From Pezicula radicicola (lineage: Eukaryota; Ascomycota; Leotiomycetes; Helotiales; Dermateaceae), in the NCBI GenBank assembly GCA_003008705.1, contig PDUO01000030.1, positions 650,420 to 714,419 of the forward strand: 64,000 nucleotides of DNA, written 5' to 3'. The translations under genes and the position numbers were made by a program. Numbering within the stretch: position 1 is the stretch's first letter; every line of letters starts with the position of its first letter. This document shows, piece by piece, positions 11,701 to 22,915 of this stretch. The notes under the pieces were generated by a model, which was not told the DNA's origin, searched no databases, and saw nothing but the letters and a program-made list of their open reading frames with translations.

Positions 11701-14057
11701 ACGAGCTTGCTGAATACTGCGATGAAGATATAGCTGCTGAGCTCTGCAAGGCGGAAGACTGAGGCACAAATGACTGAGCAGCTGAAGACCTAGCAGCATC
11801 GCTCGATACAATACTCGAAGAATGAGCAGTGCTGTTTGAGAAAGAAGTCGATGATGAAGCTGCCGTAAAAGAGGACGAAGGCGCCGAAGGCTGCGAGGAA
11901 GACATAAGTGCCAAGCTTTGCAAAGCTGATGATAGTGTTCCAGATAATATAGCAGTTGATGATCGAGCCGTACTATTCGAGAAAGGAACTGACGACGAAG
12001 CTGCAGCAAAAGAAGACAAGCTTGCCACAGACTGTGATGAAGATACAGCTGCTGATATTTGTAAAGTAGAAGGTACTGCACCAGACGATTGAACAGCTGA
12101 AGATCGAGCGGCACTAGACAAAGCAGTCGAATTCAATGCGATACCAGAAGATCGCGCAGCAGAAGACATCGCAGCGCTCGACATAGCCACAGAGCTAGAC
12201 AAATCAGCAGACGAACTACCATTGGTATAACCCGCCGAAGAAGAAGCAGCAGCAATAGAAGTCATCAAAGTAGGACTCGAAGATAGTCCTACACTTGAAG
12301 ATTTCGTAGAATTAGACACCATAGCCGAGCTAGATATCGCAGCAGAAGCTTTCGCTGTGCTATTCAAGAACGGAGCCGATGAAGAGACTGCTGCGAATGA
12401 ACTTGATGGTATGGCGGACGATTGAACAGCTGAGCTTCGCGCTGCTGAGCTTTGAGTCGCATTTGAAAATGAAATAGCCGCCACGGAGCTAGATTGAGCA
12501 GCAAGCGAGGATATAATAGGTAAGACATTGCGGATCGGAGTTGAGAAATCCGAGAAATCCGCAGCACTAGACGAAGCAGCTGCTGGTACTGTTGAAGAAG
12601 CAACAGCAGCAGCATCAGGCCGTTGATATAACTTAACCGAACTAATAAACCAACTCCTATTCACGTCGCTTAAATTAGCAAAGTACATCCCTTTCTTGCT
12701 TGCAGATAAACCCTTCCCCTAAATTCTAGCCATACATCCATCCCATAATAAAAGACAAAAAAAACCCCCCCCCAACCCCAGAAAGAAGGTGGAAAAAGGA
12801 AAAAGAAAAGACTTACTTCCCAGTAAAATACGCCGCATTCCCCGCCACAAAATCAACACAAGTATTTCCCCTACTCCTACAAGTAGGATCCGAACTCCAC
12901 TCAGACCCACCAACCGGCCCACAAAGACTAACATCAAAAAAGATCTTCATCTCCGTAAAATTGCTCTCAATACTACAAGTAGTATCAAAAACAGCATTTG
13001 CCTCTCCCCAAGTATCCGGATCCGGATTTCCATTCGTGATATCCACTGGTATTGTAGAAGCACGAGAGAAAAACCAGGTTTTTATGGAGGTGGAACTTAT
13101 TTCTGTGGCGTAGATACCACCGCCTGCTGTGTTAAAATTGGAACCGTAGCTTAGGGTTGAAGGGTCTTGAGCGATGCAGCCTAGTGTGTGGTTTGTTGTT
13201 GTGTCGGTACAATCGGTTGAGAGGACTGTACTTGTGCCCGACATGCCCGAGGGAATTGAACAGGTTTCGGTTCTGGAGGATGAGAGTATTTGGTTAGTAA
13301 TTCTGGTTTTTTTTGGTTCTTCTTTTCTTTTTTCTTTCTTGGGTTGGTTTGAGGAGGTGAATTATGAACTTACGTATGAAGAGACGCAAGGTTATTAGTC
13401 TGACCATTAACACCCTCAATGATATCAATAATCGCACCACTAGCAGAAACAGTCCCATCTACCAAACATCAGTACTTCTCATCAATATCCACCTTAAATC
13501 ACTAGAATCAAAAATAAAATAAAAAAAACCTACAATGAGGCCAAGTCCCACAAGTACCCCCAGGCATCCTCCTCAAATCCGTAACAATCAAACCCTTCTC
13601 AAAAGTCTCAATCGATTCAAGTCTCACACTATTCCTGCCTGGACCATCGGTAGGGAATCCATCTCTCGTATTAGGAGTGAGACGAATTGTACCACCAGTG
13701 TAGGTATACATTCCATTATTAGCGGCTGTTGCTTGGTCGACGTAGTTTGCGAAACCACCTTCTGGATCTGGTCCCTATTACCAATATTCTGTAAGTATAA
13801 AGAGAGACATAGAGACATAGAGACTTGGAAACCTCGGTGGATGCAATAGTGGCGGGAAGAGCAGGGGAGAGAGGAGATGGGGGATGAAGATAAAGACTCA
13901 CAGTAATGAAAGTAAAATGGTCACCAAAAGAAGGTCCCTCATAAGTCGTGGTAAGCTCATACGCAGGACTTGTTTGAGCCGTACCCGTAACAGCGAGGAA
14001 AGATAGAGCAATCAAGGAGGCTGAAGCCCGCCTCAGAACGAGTGATGAGGTAGTCAT
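8708..14057 (-). CDS. GPI-anchored GH16-like, Ser-rich, WSC-like cell-wall protein
   Basis: Five exons: 13902-14057, 13534-13774, 13374-13458, 12817-13272 and 8708-12698. All junction phases agree and give about 1642 residues. The order is: signal peptide (LIALSFLAVTGTAQ); a GH16 domain of the fungal endo-1,3(4)-beta-glucanase type (GPDPEGGFANYVDQAT, RMPGGTCGTWP, IDIIEGVNGQTNN, WFFSRASTIPVDI, SWFISSVKLYQ) to about residue 325; a Ser/Ala-rich repeat region with NST sequons; a WSC-like Cys module (IGCYADPNSNGG, CLNTCAAGGY, YEFGYCFCSN); more Ser-rich sequence; three copies of a TVYTTTxYxI-SCA-TDCPAR-VTTE unit; and a C-terminal hydrophobic GPI signal (AAAVMGWSFGAGVMGVLGAVLVL split over the last 25 residues). 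The likely role is wall glucan binding, remodelling or sensing at the cell surface. The GH16 motif ExDxxE reads IIDIIE, so the nucleophile Glu is missing, and the Trp-rich strand before it is shortened. Catalysis is therefore doubtful. Confidence 0.85.
10650..12640 (-). repeat. Degenerate Ser/Ala-rich coding repeats
   Basis: Inside the last exon of the wall protein, roughly 40-45-codon units recur about ten times. Each contains a block like SSFAAASSSxPYSNSTAQSSS. The units are highly O-glycosylatable and most carry an Asn-Ser-Thr sequon. Length variation between strains would be expected. The region also produces long spurious frames on both strands. Confidence 0.75.
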
Positions 14058-15139
14058 GATTATGATTCCAGTATGAATGCTGTGACAAAACGAACGGGCG
14101 ACCGATCAATAAGGGAGAGCACGTTCACAGTTGGTTGACTTGAGTGAAGTGTGGTGAAGAAGAGAGTTTGTTTGTGAGGATGAAGGGAGGGATTTATAGA
14201 TAAACCTTCATCATGACTTTTTGACTAGTACTTATCGGTTGGTGTTCAAATAGAGCCTCAAGAAATGATACCAATATTCTTCACCATCCGAGATGTTTTC
14301 AATATTCTCGCTCATCCGTCGCTAAATATCCACAATCATGTATACAATTAGCGAAGTTTTTACTGTTTAGTAATGACCAGGACTTCGTATAGGCTCTCAA
14401 CACAAAAAATACATGCCTAGACAATAATCTAACACAAATCTCACTACTACACTTCTAGCATATGAAACAAACATCTAGTAATATAGCTACTGTATGTGTC
14501 CCGACAATCGTAGCGTTAAGATTGCTCGCTTAATATCCCGAGACTGTGTTCACCAAGTTTTCGGTAATTTGCCAACAACTACGAAGCACATTGACTATCT
14601 TAGCTTATCTAGCCATATAGAAAAGCCATGTAGTAGTGTATTGGTTTGATAATTGACGTAGGAAAAGTTTGTGGAGTTGCTGAGGTTTTGGGTAATGGAT
14701 TTGTATTGATGGAGTATTGACTGTGATACTGTTTGTATGGACTACTTCCTGATACTTCATTTCTTGCACTTTTGGCTGGGACACCGTTTGTGGTCTTGTC
14801 GGCGAGGGGTCGGGGGCTAATTTTTGCTGGCAATTGATTTGTGTCGCGGTTATTTTATTTGGGGTTGAAGGCTTGGAGTCATGAGGTTAGTGGGTTGGAT
14901 TGGGGGAGGGGAGAGGAAGGGGCTTCGGCTTTTTTTGTGTAGATTGATGATCATGTACAGCGTTTGGCACACACTCAAAGTTGAGCCACTTTAGTTCAAT
15001 TTGATTCATTTCAATTCATTTATTTCTTAATGCTAAACCAAGCTTGAAAGCTCTATCCAAGAGAATGCCAACAACCCAAGGAAAGTGTTAGGAAACAATT
15101 TTTGTACAGAAAGGAAAGCCTCATGCTTTCCACACCCAT
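14058..15139. other. Intergenic; upstream of wall protein
   Basis: No gene supported. This is the upstream region of the GPI protein and the downstream region of the acyl-CoA dehydrogenase fusion, both on the minus strand. A short frame at 14609-14833 minus has no motif. Confidence 0.5.
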
Positions 15140-17025
15140 TTACAGCTTCATACCGATAGCCTTACCGACCTTCAGTGACTGTCTCATGCTCAAATCCAAC
15201 ATGATCTCCTCACTTCCACCGGGAATAGCATAAGCGCGAACATCGCGATACAGCCGCTCAACCTTTCCACCCTGACCGCCTCTTGAGTATGACAATCCAC
15301 CGAAAATCTGACTGGCCTCTCTTGCACAGAACTCGAAGGTAACTGTGCTCTGTGCTTTCAACCCTGCGATGGCGCCACCAAGTCTCAACATGGCTTCCGT
15401 CTCGCCCATCTTTGAGCATTGGTAGATCATGGATTCCAACCAGCTGTAGGAGGCTTCGATTTGACGGGCCATGTGCGCAAGCTTGAGACGGATAACAGGG
15501 TGGTCAATGAGTTTCTTGCCAAAGGTACGGCGCTTGTGGGCGTATTTGACTGATTCTTCGTAGCAGACACGAGAGAAGCGCAGACATTGAATGATGATAC
15601 CGATTCTCTCGTGATTGAAGTTGGTCATGATGACTAGAAAAACAATTCAGGTAAGCTTTGTTCTAAACAATTGTTTCGGGAGAGTTCCCGGTATGGGTTG
15701 CGGGACAAGAATGTGGAGAATTAGATCGAGACTTACCCTTGAAACCTTGGTTCTCCTTGCCGATCAGGTTCTCAACTGGTACCTTGACGTCCTCGAAAGT
15801 AATATATGTTGTTCCACTGGACCAGACACCTTGGCAGTCCATCTTTCGTGTGCTGACGCCACCAGCTTCGCGCTCAATCAGGAGAACACTAACTCCATTC
15901 ATACCCTCACCACCAGTTCGTACCGCAGTGGTGAAATAATCACACCAGATGCCGTTTGTGATCCACTTCTTCTCGCCATTAACAATATAGTGCTTTCCGT
16001 CTTCTGACAGCTTCGCCTCGCATGTAAGATTTGCGACATCAGATCCAGCATCTGGTTCTGTGATGGCTAGACATATCCTCTTGTCTCCGTTCAGAATACC
16101 TGGCAAGATTCGCTCGACCAAAGGCTTCTTGCCAAATTTGACCAGAGGCGGGCATCCAATACCGAAACCTCCAATAACGTTCCAGACAAATCCACCGCTA
16201 CCAGCGCGAGAAAGCTCGTCCGTCAGAAGCATCTCATGGAAGAGATCCCACTTCTCGGGTGCGACACTCTTGACTCTGTTATCTGTGTAATTGGTTGGGT
16301 AGTGCACGCCCATCAGACCAGCCAAGTATCCCCGTGTGCCCATCTCCTTGTAGATTTCTTCTGGGACCTTGCGAGCCTCCTCCCATTCGCCGACAAAAGG
16401 TTCGACTTTGGCGTTAACCCATTCGCGGATTTCTTCTCGCAGCGCAGCATGGCTTTCGTTGAAGTAGGGAGAGTGGTACTGCAGATTCATTAGCTATCGC
16501 GCAATTACTCCACATTGCTCAATGACTTACGCTCTGGTACCACGATGGGTCTGCGAAAGGCACCAAGTCACCGAATGTATCCTGGAGGGTATTGGGCTCT
16601 TGCCCAGCGCCTGTAGATGGCTCGGCCGAAACAGCACCGCTCTCCGCCTTGGGCTTCACAGGTGCTTGCGCAGGCGGCGATGGTGGTGGGGTAGGGGGTG
16701 CGGCCTGCTTCTTCGAGTCTAGCGATCCAACCTGCAGCTGTGACTTGAACTTTTTGAGGATGCCCTCGTTGTGGTATTTCCAGAACTGCTTCGAGGCGTC
16801 CTTGCCCGCGACTCGCGTAAGGATCTTCTTGCCGCCTGTCGTGGTTGAAAATGGTCAGTCTGGTGTCGCAAAGAGCTGCTGATCATGATGCGATTGAGGG
16901 CATGGCTTACCTGGGTGCTCATCTTGAAATTTAGTCAGATCGTACACGTCTTCGTCTACAATGATGTAGAGGTCATCAGGCTTGCTATGCGACGCAACGT
17001 CGCTCTGGCTGAAAGTCTTGGACAT
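15140..17025 (-). CDS. Cytochrome b5-acyl-CoA dehydrogenase fusion
   Basis: Four exons: 16911-17025, 16531-16835, 15737-16478 and 15140-15633. All phases agree, giving 551 residues. Residues 1-80 are a cytochrome b5 domain: DVYDLTKFQDEHPG with splicing completing the heme-ligand motif HPGG, and a second heme-His candidate in FWKYHNEGIL. A Pro/Ala-rich linker follows, then a full acyl-CoA dehydrogenase: N-terminal helical part (YHSPYFNESHAALREEIREW), middle FAD/substrate part (CLAITEPDAGSDVANL, GEKKWITNGIWCDYF) and C-terminal part (ERIGIIIQCLRFSRVCYEES, RRTFGKKLIDHPVIR, QIFGGLSYSRGGQGG, YAIPGGSEEIM). The fusion suggests electrons from FADH2 may pass to an attached heme rather than only to ETF. 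Such cyb5-ACAD proteins are known in fungi; the physiological substrate is not settled. No clear mitochondrial presequence or peroxisomal SKL is seen (the end is GMKL). Confidence 0.9.
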
Positions 17026-18346
17026 GTTGTGTAACTGTGAGTGTATGGTCTAGAGGTGTATGGCAATGTATTGTACAGTCTATTCTTTCGTCTGAGGATC
17101 GAAAGAAGAGAGAGGGAGTGGAAGGAGAGCGCGTGTCAGAATTTAAAGGTCTTGTTTATGTAAAGAAGAGTTAAGAAGGTGGTACTCGGCCATTACGGAG
17201 CGAGTCGAGTCGCGTCGAGTCGTTGCTTTCACATGCATGCCACATTCCTTCCTTCAGCGCCCCCATTCAGGTGATTCTGAAAGACCCTCCAGCGCTTCTC
17301 CGCCAATTGGTACCCCGGAATCTAGATCATCTCGCGCATCAGCTGCTTCTCTTTTTCTTTCTCCACACTTCCAGCGCCGTGTATCATGTGAACAATTATT
17401 TTTCTGACTATTTGTACCTTTTTGAGTGGCTCGATGTAACGCTTTACATGTGAAAAAGATCACGACCTGACCTGATTCATGTTGTGCGGTCGGTCTGTGA
17501 ACATGACGAAACAAGCCAAGTACGACCAGCCGAACTTTCTGGGCCGAGGTTGTTTTTGGAGTGGGCTGTTTACGAGTAACAGTGCCGAATCAGAGGCCTT
17601 GTAGAGGTAATCCGGGGGCACGCTTGTGCTTCCTCTTTTGGGAATTCAAGGTACAGACAGTACAGCCGATATGACGGTGTGAGCCTTTTGCTTGATCTAG
17701 AGGAACTGTTCGCTGTTTCGATAGTTCTTGGAGAAGCTAGTTAACTTATTAATTTTACTATGCCCGGGAAATAACTGATTGAATGTGGAAATAGGTGCTT
17801 AAGAAAGTACTTAAGCAGTCGACTGTTCTCTCTTGGCCTCCGGATCCGACGAACGATACAATGCCACAAGAAAAAGATACAAACACTACAACTCAATATC
17901 ATCACACAGTTATCGATGAACATGTCAACTTATAACGTTCATGCATGGCTGGCTTGCCTAAAACTTGATATGCTATCCAATTGAAGGCTGAGTTAGGTAG
18001 GTAACCACCGTGGTTCGACTTATTACTCGCAAAGTACTTTGACAACAGGTTTGACTATGCCACAATAATATCGACACAGAGGCTGGAGCTCGATTAATAA
18101 GACTATTTGTAAGAACTTTGGGTTATTATATAAAATCCATACTCACCTCTAGTTTAAATGTTGTCTGAGCTAATGTGCCTAAGCCCTAAGACAAAACAAG
18201 CTAGCTACCGCTTTCGTGAGGTAAGCCTCCAAGGAACACAGGAGTAAAAACCGTGCTTCTATCCACCTCTCGCTCATCTACGTCTTATTTCTCCTGATTA
18301 TACACCACAGCTGTTCCCGCCAACAAGTTGATACCCAGTGCTAAAA
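17026..18346. other. Divergent intergenic region
   Basis: This lies between the divergently transcribed cyb5-ACAD gene (minus) and the NmrA-like gene (plus), so it carries both promoters. A short GTCGAGTCG-type repetition is seen around 17200-17222. No coding motif recognised. Confidence 0.5.
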
Positions 18347-19301
18347 ATGACCCGACAAATCAAAAACGTCGCAGTAGCCGGCGCAACAGGCAACACCGGG
18401 CCAACCGTTATCAAGACACTCGCAGCCTCTGGGTTTAACGTCACAGCACTCACACGTTCCACCGAAAAAGCAAACTCACTTCTAGACCCTGGTATCAAAA
18501 TTATAGAAGTGGACTACCTCTCTCAAGAGTCTCTTGTGTCTGCCCTCCATGGAAACGATGCTGTCGTAGTCTGTGGTGTCGGAATGTGTGTTACGCGTGA
18601 CCCAGAAGACAAGAACATATATCCCACTAACACCCAATCCACCCAGGCTACCAGAACAAACCAACCTAATAAACGCTGCCATCACAGCAAAACTCACCCG
18701 TTTCCTCCCCGCCGACTTCGCAGGCGACCTGACCGTCCCCTACCACCGCACCCTTCAAATTAACAAAGACAAAGTCGCAACAGAAGAATATCTAAAGAAG
18801 AATGAATCACTCATCTCACACACAAGCATCAGAACCGGACCATTACTTGATTTCTGTCTCTCAAAAGGCGTTCTTCTCAACATGAAAAACCGCTCAATAA
18901 CGCTTTTCGACTCCGGCGACAAGCGTTTCAGCACTACTACCATCGCTACAGCCAGTAAAGCCGTCGCCACAGTTTTAAAAATGAGTGAGAAGTCGAAGAA
19001 TCGTGCTTTTAGAGTACAGGATTTTGTTACGACGCAGAATCAGTTGTTGAGGCTTGGTAAGGAGGTTTTACCGGATGTTGAGTGGACTGTTATTCCTGCT
19101 AGCACTGAGGAATTGGCTCGTAAGGCGGACGAGGCTTTTAAGGTGGATCCGAACAGTAGACCTGGTTCGAATATGCAGAAGGCTGTTGGTGTTTTTGGTA
19201 AAGATTCGGTTTCGGATTTTGGGGTGGCTGATAATGGGGAATTGGGGGTTTCTATGATGGATGAGGATCAGGTTAAGGAGTTGTTGAAAACTTTTGCTTG
19301 A
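18347..19301 (+). CDS. NmrA-like / isoflavone-reductase-like NAD(P)-binding protein
   Basis: Two exons, 18347-18585 and 18647-19301. The 61-bp intron has a CTAAC branch point at about 18627, and the product is 297 residues. The N-terminus shows the atypical-SDR glycine motif VAVAGATGNTGPTVIKTLAA (GxxGxxG), then LTRSTEKANSL where the cofactor phosphate is usually read. LINAAITAKLTRFLPADFAG is the standard second-strand block of NmrA/IFR-like proteins, followed by the substrate-side half (SHTSIRTGPLLDF). Members are NAD(P)H-dependent reductases or redox-sensing regulators; which applies here cannot be told. The start is the ATG at 18347 directly before TRQIKNVAVAG. The 3' half is visibly richer in G and T on the coding strand than the 5' half. 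Confidence 0.88.
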
Positions 19302-19780
19302 ATTGCGTGGGTATTTAAAGCGCGTTAGTTACACGATAAGCTAATTACTAAGATCAAGTGAGTTGAGTGAAATACCTCGTGCTCTTATGGCACTATTATT
19401 TCAGACTCTTAGATCTGCTATATATTTCGTATTAAGGCCTATACTAAACACACCAACCATATTTCAATTTTCTATAAAGGAGTCTTTAAAATTTAAGAAA
19501 CCACAAGTTTGTTTCGTCGTTTGCGTTCCACACTTGCAAACACATTTACCTATTATAAAACATTCAATTTTATGTCTAATCCTACAAAAGCTACACTACT
19601 CCGTAGCTAATCTTGTACCATTTGATATTCTGAACGTTAGATCTGACGATAACTTATTATATCGTGGTTTCTTGTATTCTGACAACCCCTTTTGACTTAG
19701 GATTGTAGTCCACTAGCGCGCCAACTGAGAGCAACCTAAGCGAGCCAGACTTCAAGTAAATCTTCAACTTCTATTAAAAC
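19302..19780. other. AT-rich spacer
   Basis: Nothing recognised. It leads into a series of decayed gene fragments. Confidence 0.4.
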
Positions 19781-19789
19781 TCAAGATGA

Positions 19790-20250
19790 ATGCAGTAATG
19801 GAGAGAGAGATCAGTCACTTCCCTAATTGATGGTTTCCAACGAAGCGTAGAACAAGCCACGAAATTTGAAGAGAGGGTAAGGAGATGCTAAGATTATAAC
19901 TATACCAGATTCATGTTCAGAACTTCACCATACTCTTAGATTATCCCGAAGACATGATGATAGGTCGACTATTAGAACGCGCCAATGCATCTGATAGGAT
20001 AGACGATAATACGGAGTCAATTGCTAAGAGACTACGAACTTTCTGGGATGCAAATCAAGCAGTTGAGGAAGATCTTCGCTAGAAAGGTCCCTTTATGACG
20101 GTTAGTGTTTCATTTGTCATTAGTCATAGTAGAAGTAGCTGACGAAATTCTAGTTCTAGATTCAATATACGGTTCTCTGGAAGATGTCTATACTTTGCTT
20201 AAACTATCCGTAGAAGCTATACTAAGCGACGTCAAGAGACTAGCTGGTCA
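19790..20250 (+). pseudogene. UMP-CMP kinase / adenylate kinase-like relic
   Basis: Three pieces line up in the order of a nucleoside monophosphate kinase. SLIDGFQRSVEQATKFEER (about 19829-19886) corresponds to the NMP-binding FLIDGFPR block. IHVQNFTILLDYPEDMMIGR (from about 19912) leads through the LID region to IDDNTESIAKRLRTFWDANQ, ending at an in-frame TAG (20080-20082). After a sequence with GT...CTGAC...TAG intron character, YGSLEDVYTLLKLSVEAIL (about 20160-20250) resembles the C-terminal helix. No P-loop was found upstream, and frames change between pieces. It is a dead copy; the functional gene must lie elsewhere. Confidence 0.6.
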
Positions 20251-21329
20251 ATAATTAGTTCAGATCTTGAATACCTACGAGGATGATGATTTCAGTATCT
20301 GGTATATAAGCGATGGCTACCCAGAATGTGTACCACTGCACCCTTTTCCTTCGGTCACACCACTATTGCTTGATATTGCTCGGCTCTGCTTCGTCAAACA
20401 ATTGCTTTCAAATTACAAGACGATCATGCCAGTGTTCGAAATTGCATGTTTGTCTTTCCTCAGCTTCCAATTGTCCACATTCTCTAGCAAGCGGTTCTAG
20501 ACGTAGTTTCTACCGCTTCTCGATTTTTGCTCGTTGCTTTCCAAACCATATTTCGGCTTTTCTCTTGTGCTCTAGGAGCAGAAGCGTCAGAGTTCGGATC
20601 GTCTCATCCAAGAAAGCAGGCGGTAGATGGAGTTTTTAACAGGCAAACTCACATCGGAATTTCAACATGGCCATTTTCCATTTCTGCCTATTTTAAAGTA
20701 TCAGGTACAGATTTGGTACACTACAACTTGGACCACACTGTTTTTTAACATAAAACCCTGAATCACCACATCTTGTTGTTGCTAGGAGTGACTAACAAGC
20801 CTTCTCGGCCTCTCCGCTTTATTTTTCACAGCTTAATCATAAACTTTTCCCTTGAGGCCTAGATACAGAGAATAACAATGTCCCTGCTGGTAGTATTGGT
20901 GTTGAAATAGAAGGTGCAGAATGTGTACGTTTAATATTGGAAGCCCACAATGAAAAAGCAAAGAGAAATACAAAGGCAAGAGGAAAGCTAGCTATTTACG
21001 AAGTATGGTTGTTGTTAGGAATTGCGTAGTAATCATGGAAACTAATCGAATGCTTGGCATTAGTCTTATATAGTGTAGCAACCCCACATCTTCTGAATAG
21101 CTTCAATTCAGTTCTTCATCTATTTCTGACAATGGCGGGGTGCTGCAGCACAGAATCTTGAGGTGAATTCCGAAATCAAAAAACACTATACGCAACAACA
21201 CAACAGATTATTTGTTTCGAGTTCGAAAGACTTGGCCTATGGTTTAAAAGGCCATGCTCAGTTCTGGATTAAAATTTCAAGAACTTTTTCATACGTTATT
21301 ATTGAGGGTGCTGCCCTTATAGGATTAGC
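20251..21329. other. Decayed or AT-rich stretch
   Basis: No reliable coding signal. Frames such as 20267-20500 and 20313-20639 plus have no motifs and overlap one another. Confidence 0.4.
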
Positions 21330-21560
21330 CAGCTAGCGGGCGACCACCACGACAACGACGTTGCCAGTACTCCTCAACCAATTTCTTGGAGTGCAGAAAT
21401 TTCCATTCTGAACACCAAGAATTGTGCTCATGACCGTAGCCCTTCCACTTCACTGGAAACCCCTGCCTCGCGGGCGGTGCTGGAGTGCGATCTCAGTTTC
21501 ATACAGATCTCCATCCTCAAGTCCGCTACCCTGACCAACTTCCCCAGCTTGTGCAGTTTG
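21330..21560 (-). mobile_element. Chromovirus (Ty3/gypsy LTR) integrase chromodomain relic
   Basis: On the minus strand one frame reads GLEDGDLYETEIALQHRPRG, and the next frame continues PVKWKGYGHEHNSW and KKLVEEYWQRRCRGGRP. The VKWKGYG and EHNSW blocks are the hallmark of chromodomains at the C-terminus of chromoviral integrases. A frameshift separates the two halves. No reverse transcriptase, RNase H, protease or LTR was recognised nearby, so only the extreme 3' end of a retrotransposon gag-pol is left. Confidence 0.7.
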
Positions 21561-22915
21561 TCGGAGTAGCAGGCAGGGCGCCGCTATTAAGATTTATCAG
21601 ACCAGAGGAGCCAACAAGACGCTGTTGAGCAGCCCTCCCGCCTGTTCCAGTGAGAGTATCCGACGTTCATCTTCAAATGGCAAGGAAATTCACAATGAAA
21701 AAGAGCAATGTATTTCGGATTTGGTCAACACTCAAACTAACATACTTTCCAACTGAAGGCAGCTAACGAAGGATTGCGGGTAGGAACAATAACGAAACAG
21801 CAGCTGATGTATATGTAGTGGAGGAGCCACTGAAATCATGTTCTACTCCGACCTATTTCCTCCTTCCGTATCTACTATAAGGATATAGGATTAAGCACTC
21901 CACGAGGTAAGTCTAACTAATGTATAGCCTTGCTATAGGAACTGATAATACCGTAACGTAGCGGTTTTGTTTTAACCCAAAGTTTGTATAAGGTATACTT
22001 AGAGGCGAGTCTTCTCTAAAGAGTAAGCTTTTCACTTTTTCTGTCAAGCAGAAGATACATCAAAGACTCTCCGCTGGTAACATAACGCAAGAACGACGAC
22101 AATAATTTCCTCCACCTAAATATGCATGAATCAAGCCACTATAAATTAAATTTTCGCGAATCAGACTATCAGACCATATTCATTTGCAAGTCTCTTCCGC
22201 TATCCCAGTAACTCCAATTGCCATCGTAGTCGGTCCAGTTGCGGCAAGACCTGCGGGATACGGCGTCTGTCAGTGCTATTATTGTGATGGCCAGTTACAC
22301 AAAAGGCGGAGCTACCTGGGGCGACCTGGGGTGCAACGGCTGGTGCCAGTGCGCCAGCTGCGATTGTAGCTTGTAGTGCAGAATTTGGAGTCTGTTCTGC
22401 TAAGTGTGCAGCGCTAAGAAAGCTGACTTGTCAAGATCCTCCCTCCTTCAAAGTCTACAGTCGCCCTTGTGTAGATATGCTGGTAGTATATTTTGACTTA
22501 GCTATACATGCTCACAGCAAGTTCACTTTTCATCACTTTACAGCATTCTCCTTTCTGATCAAGTCTATGTGCGTAGATTCTTAACACCAGCACGCAGCTG
22601 TACTCGCTACTAGCAGCCGTATAGAGATTTTCAGCCGGGAATATGCAAGCCATCGTATATTCATGCCTAAATATCATGGAGCATTATTTGATATACGTGT
22701 TACAAGAGGATGTAGCTTCTATCATATCTACGAGTTGGCATTTCGGGCTGCGCGAGTCTGGCCTCACGGACGCGATGTATTTATATGGCTCCTCACCACC
22801 ACAATTTACCGAATCTCAAGTGTCCTTCAAATCCTGAACTGGAGGCTTTGAGCTCAGAATCAAGTCCTAATCTTCGTCGACCAAACCTTCCTTCCTTCCT
22901 TTTTGAGTCACAAGT
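21561..22915. other. Spacer before the lipoxygenase relic
   Basis: No firm gene. An Ala-rich minus-strand stretch (about 22320-22400) and a plus-strand frame at 22663-22851 were seen but lack recognisable motifs. The part nearest 22916 ends in CTTCC repeats and would be the former promoter of the lipoxygenase. Confidence 0.4.

Noticed and set aside
11473..12114. Long Leu/Gln-rich minus frame overlapping the wall protein
   Set aside because: Out-of-frame shadow of the Ser/Ala repeats; the real frame has signal peptide, WSC-like module and GPI end. The same applies to 10201-10503 and 10615-11190 minus.
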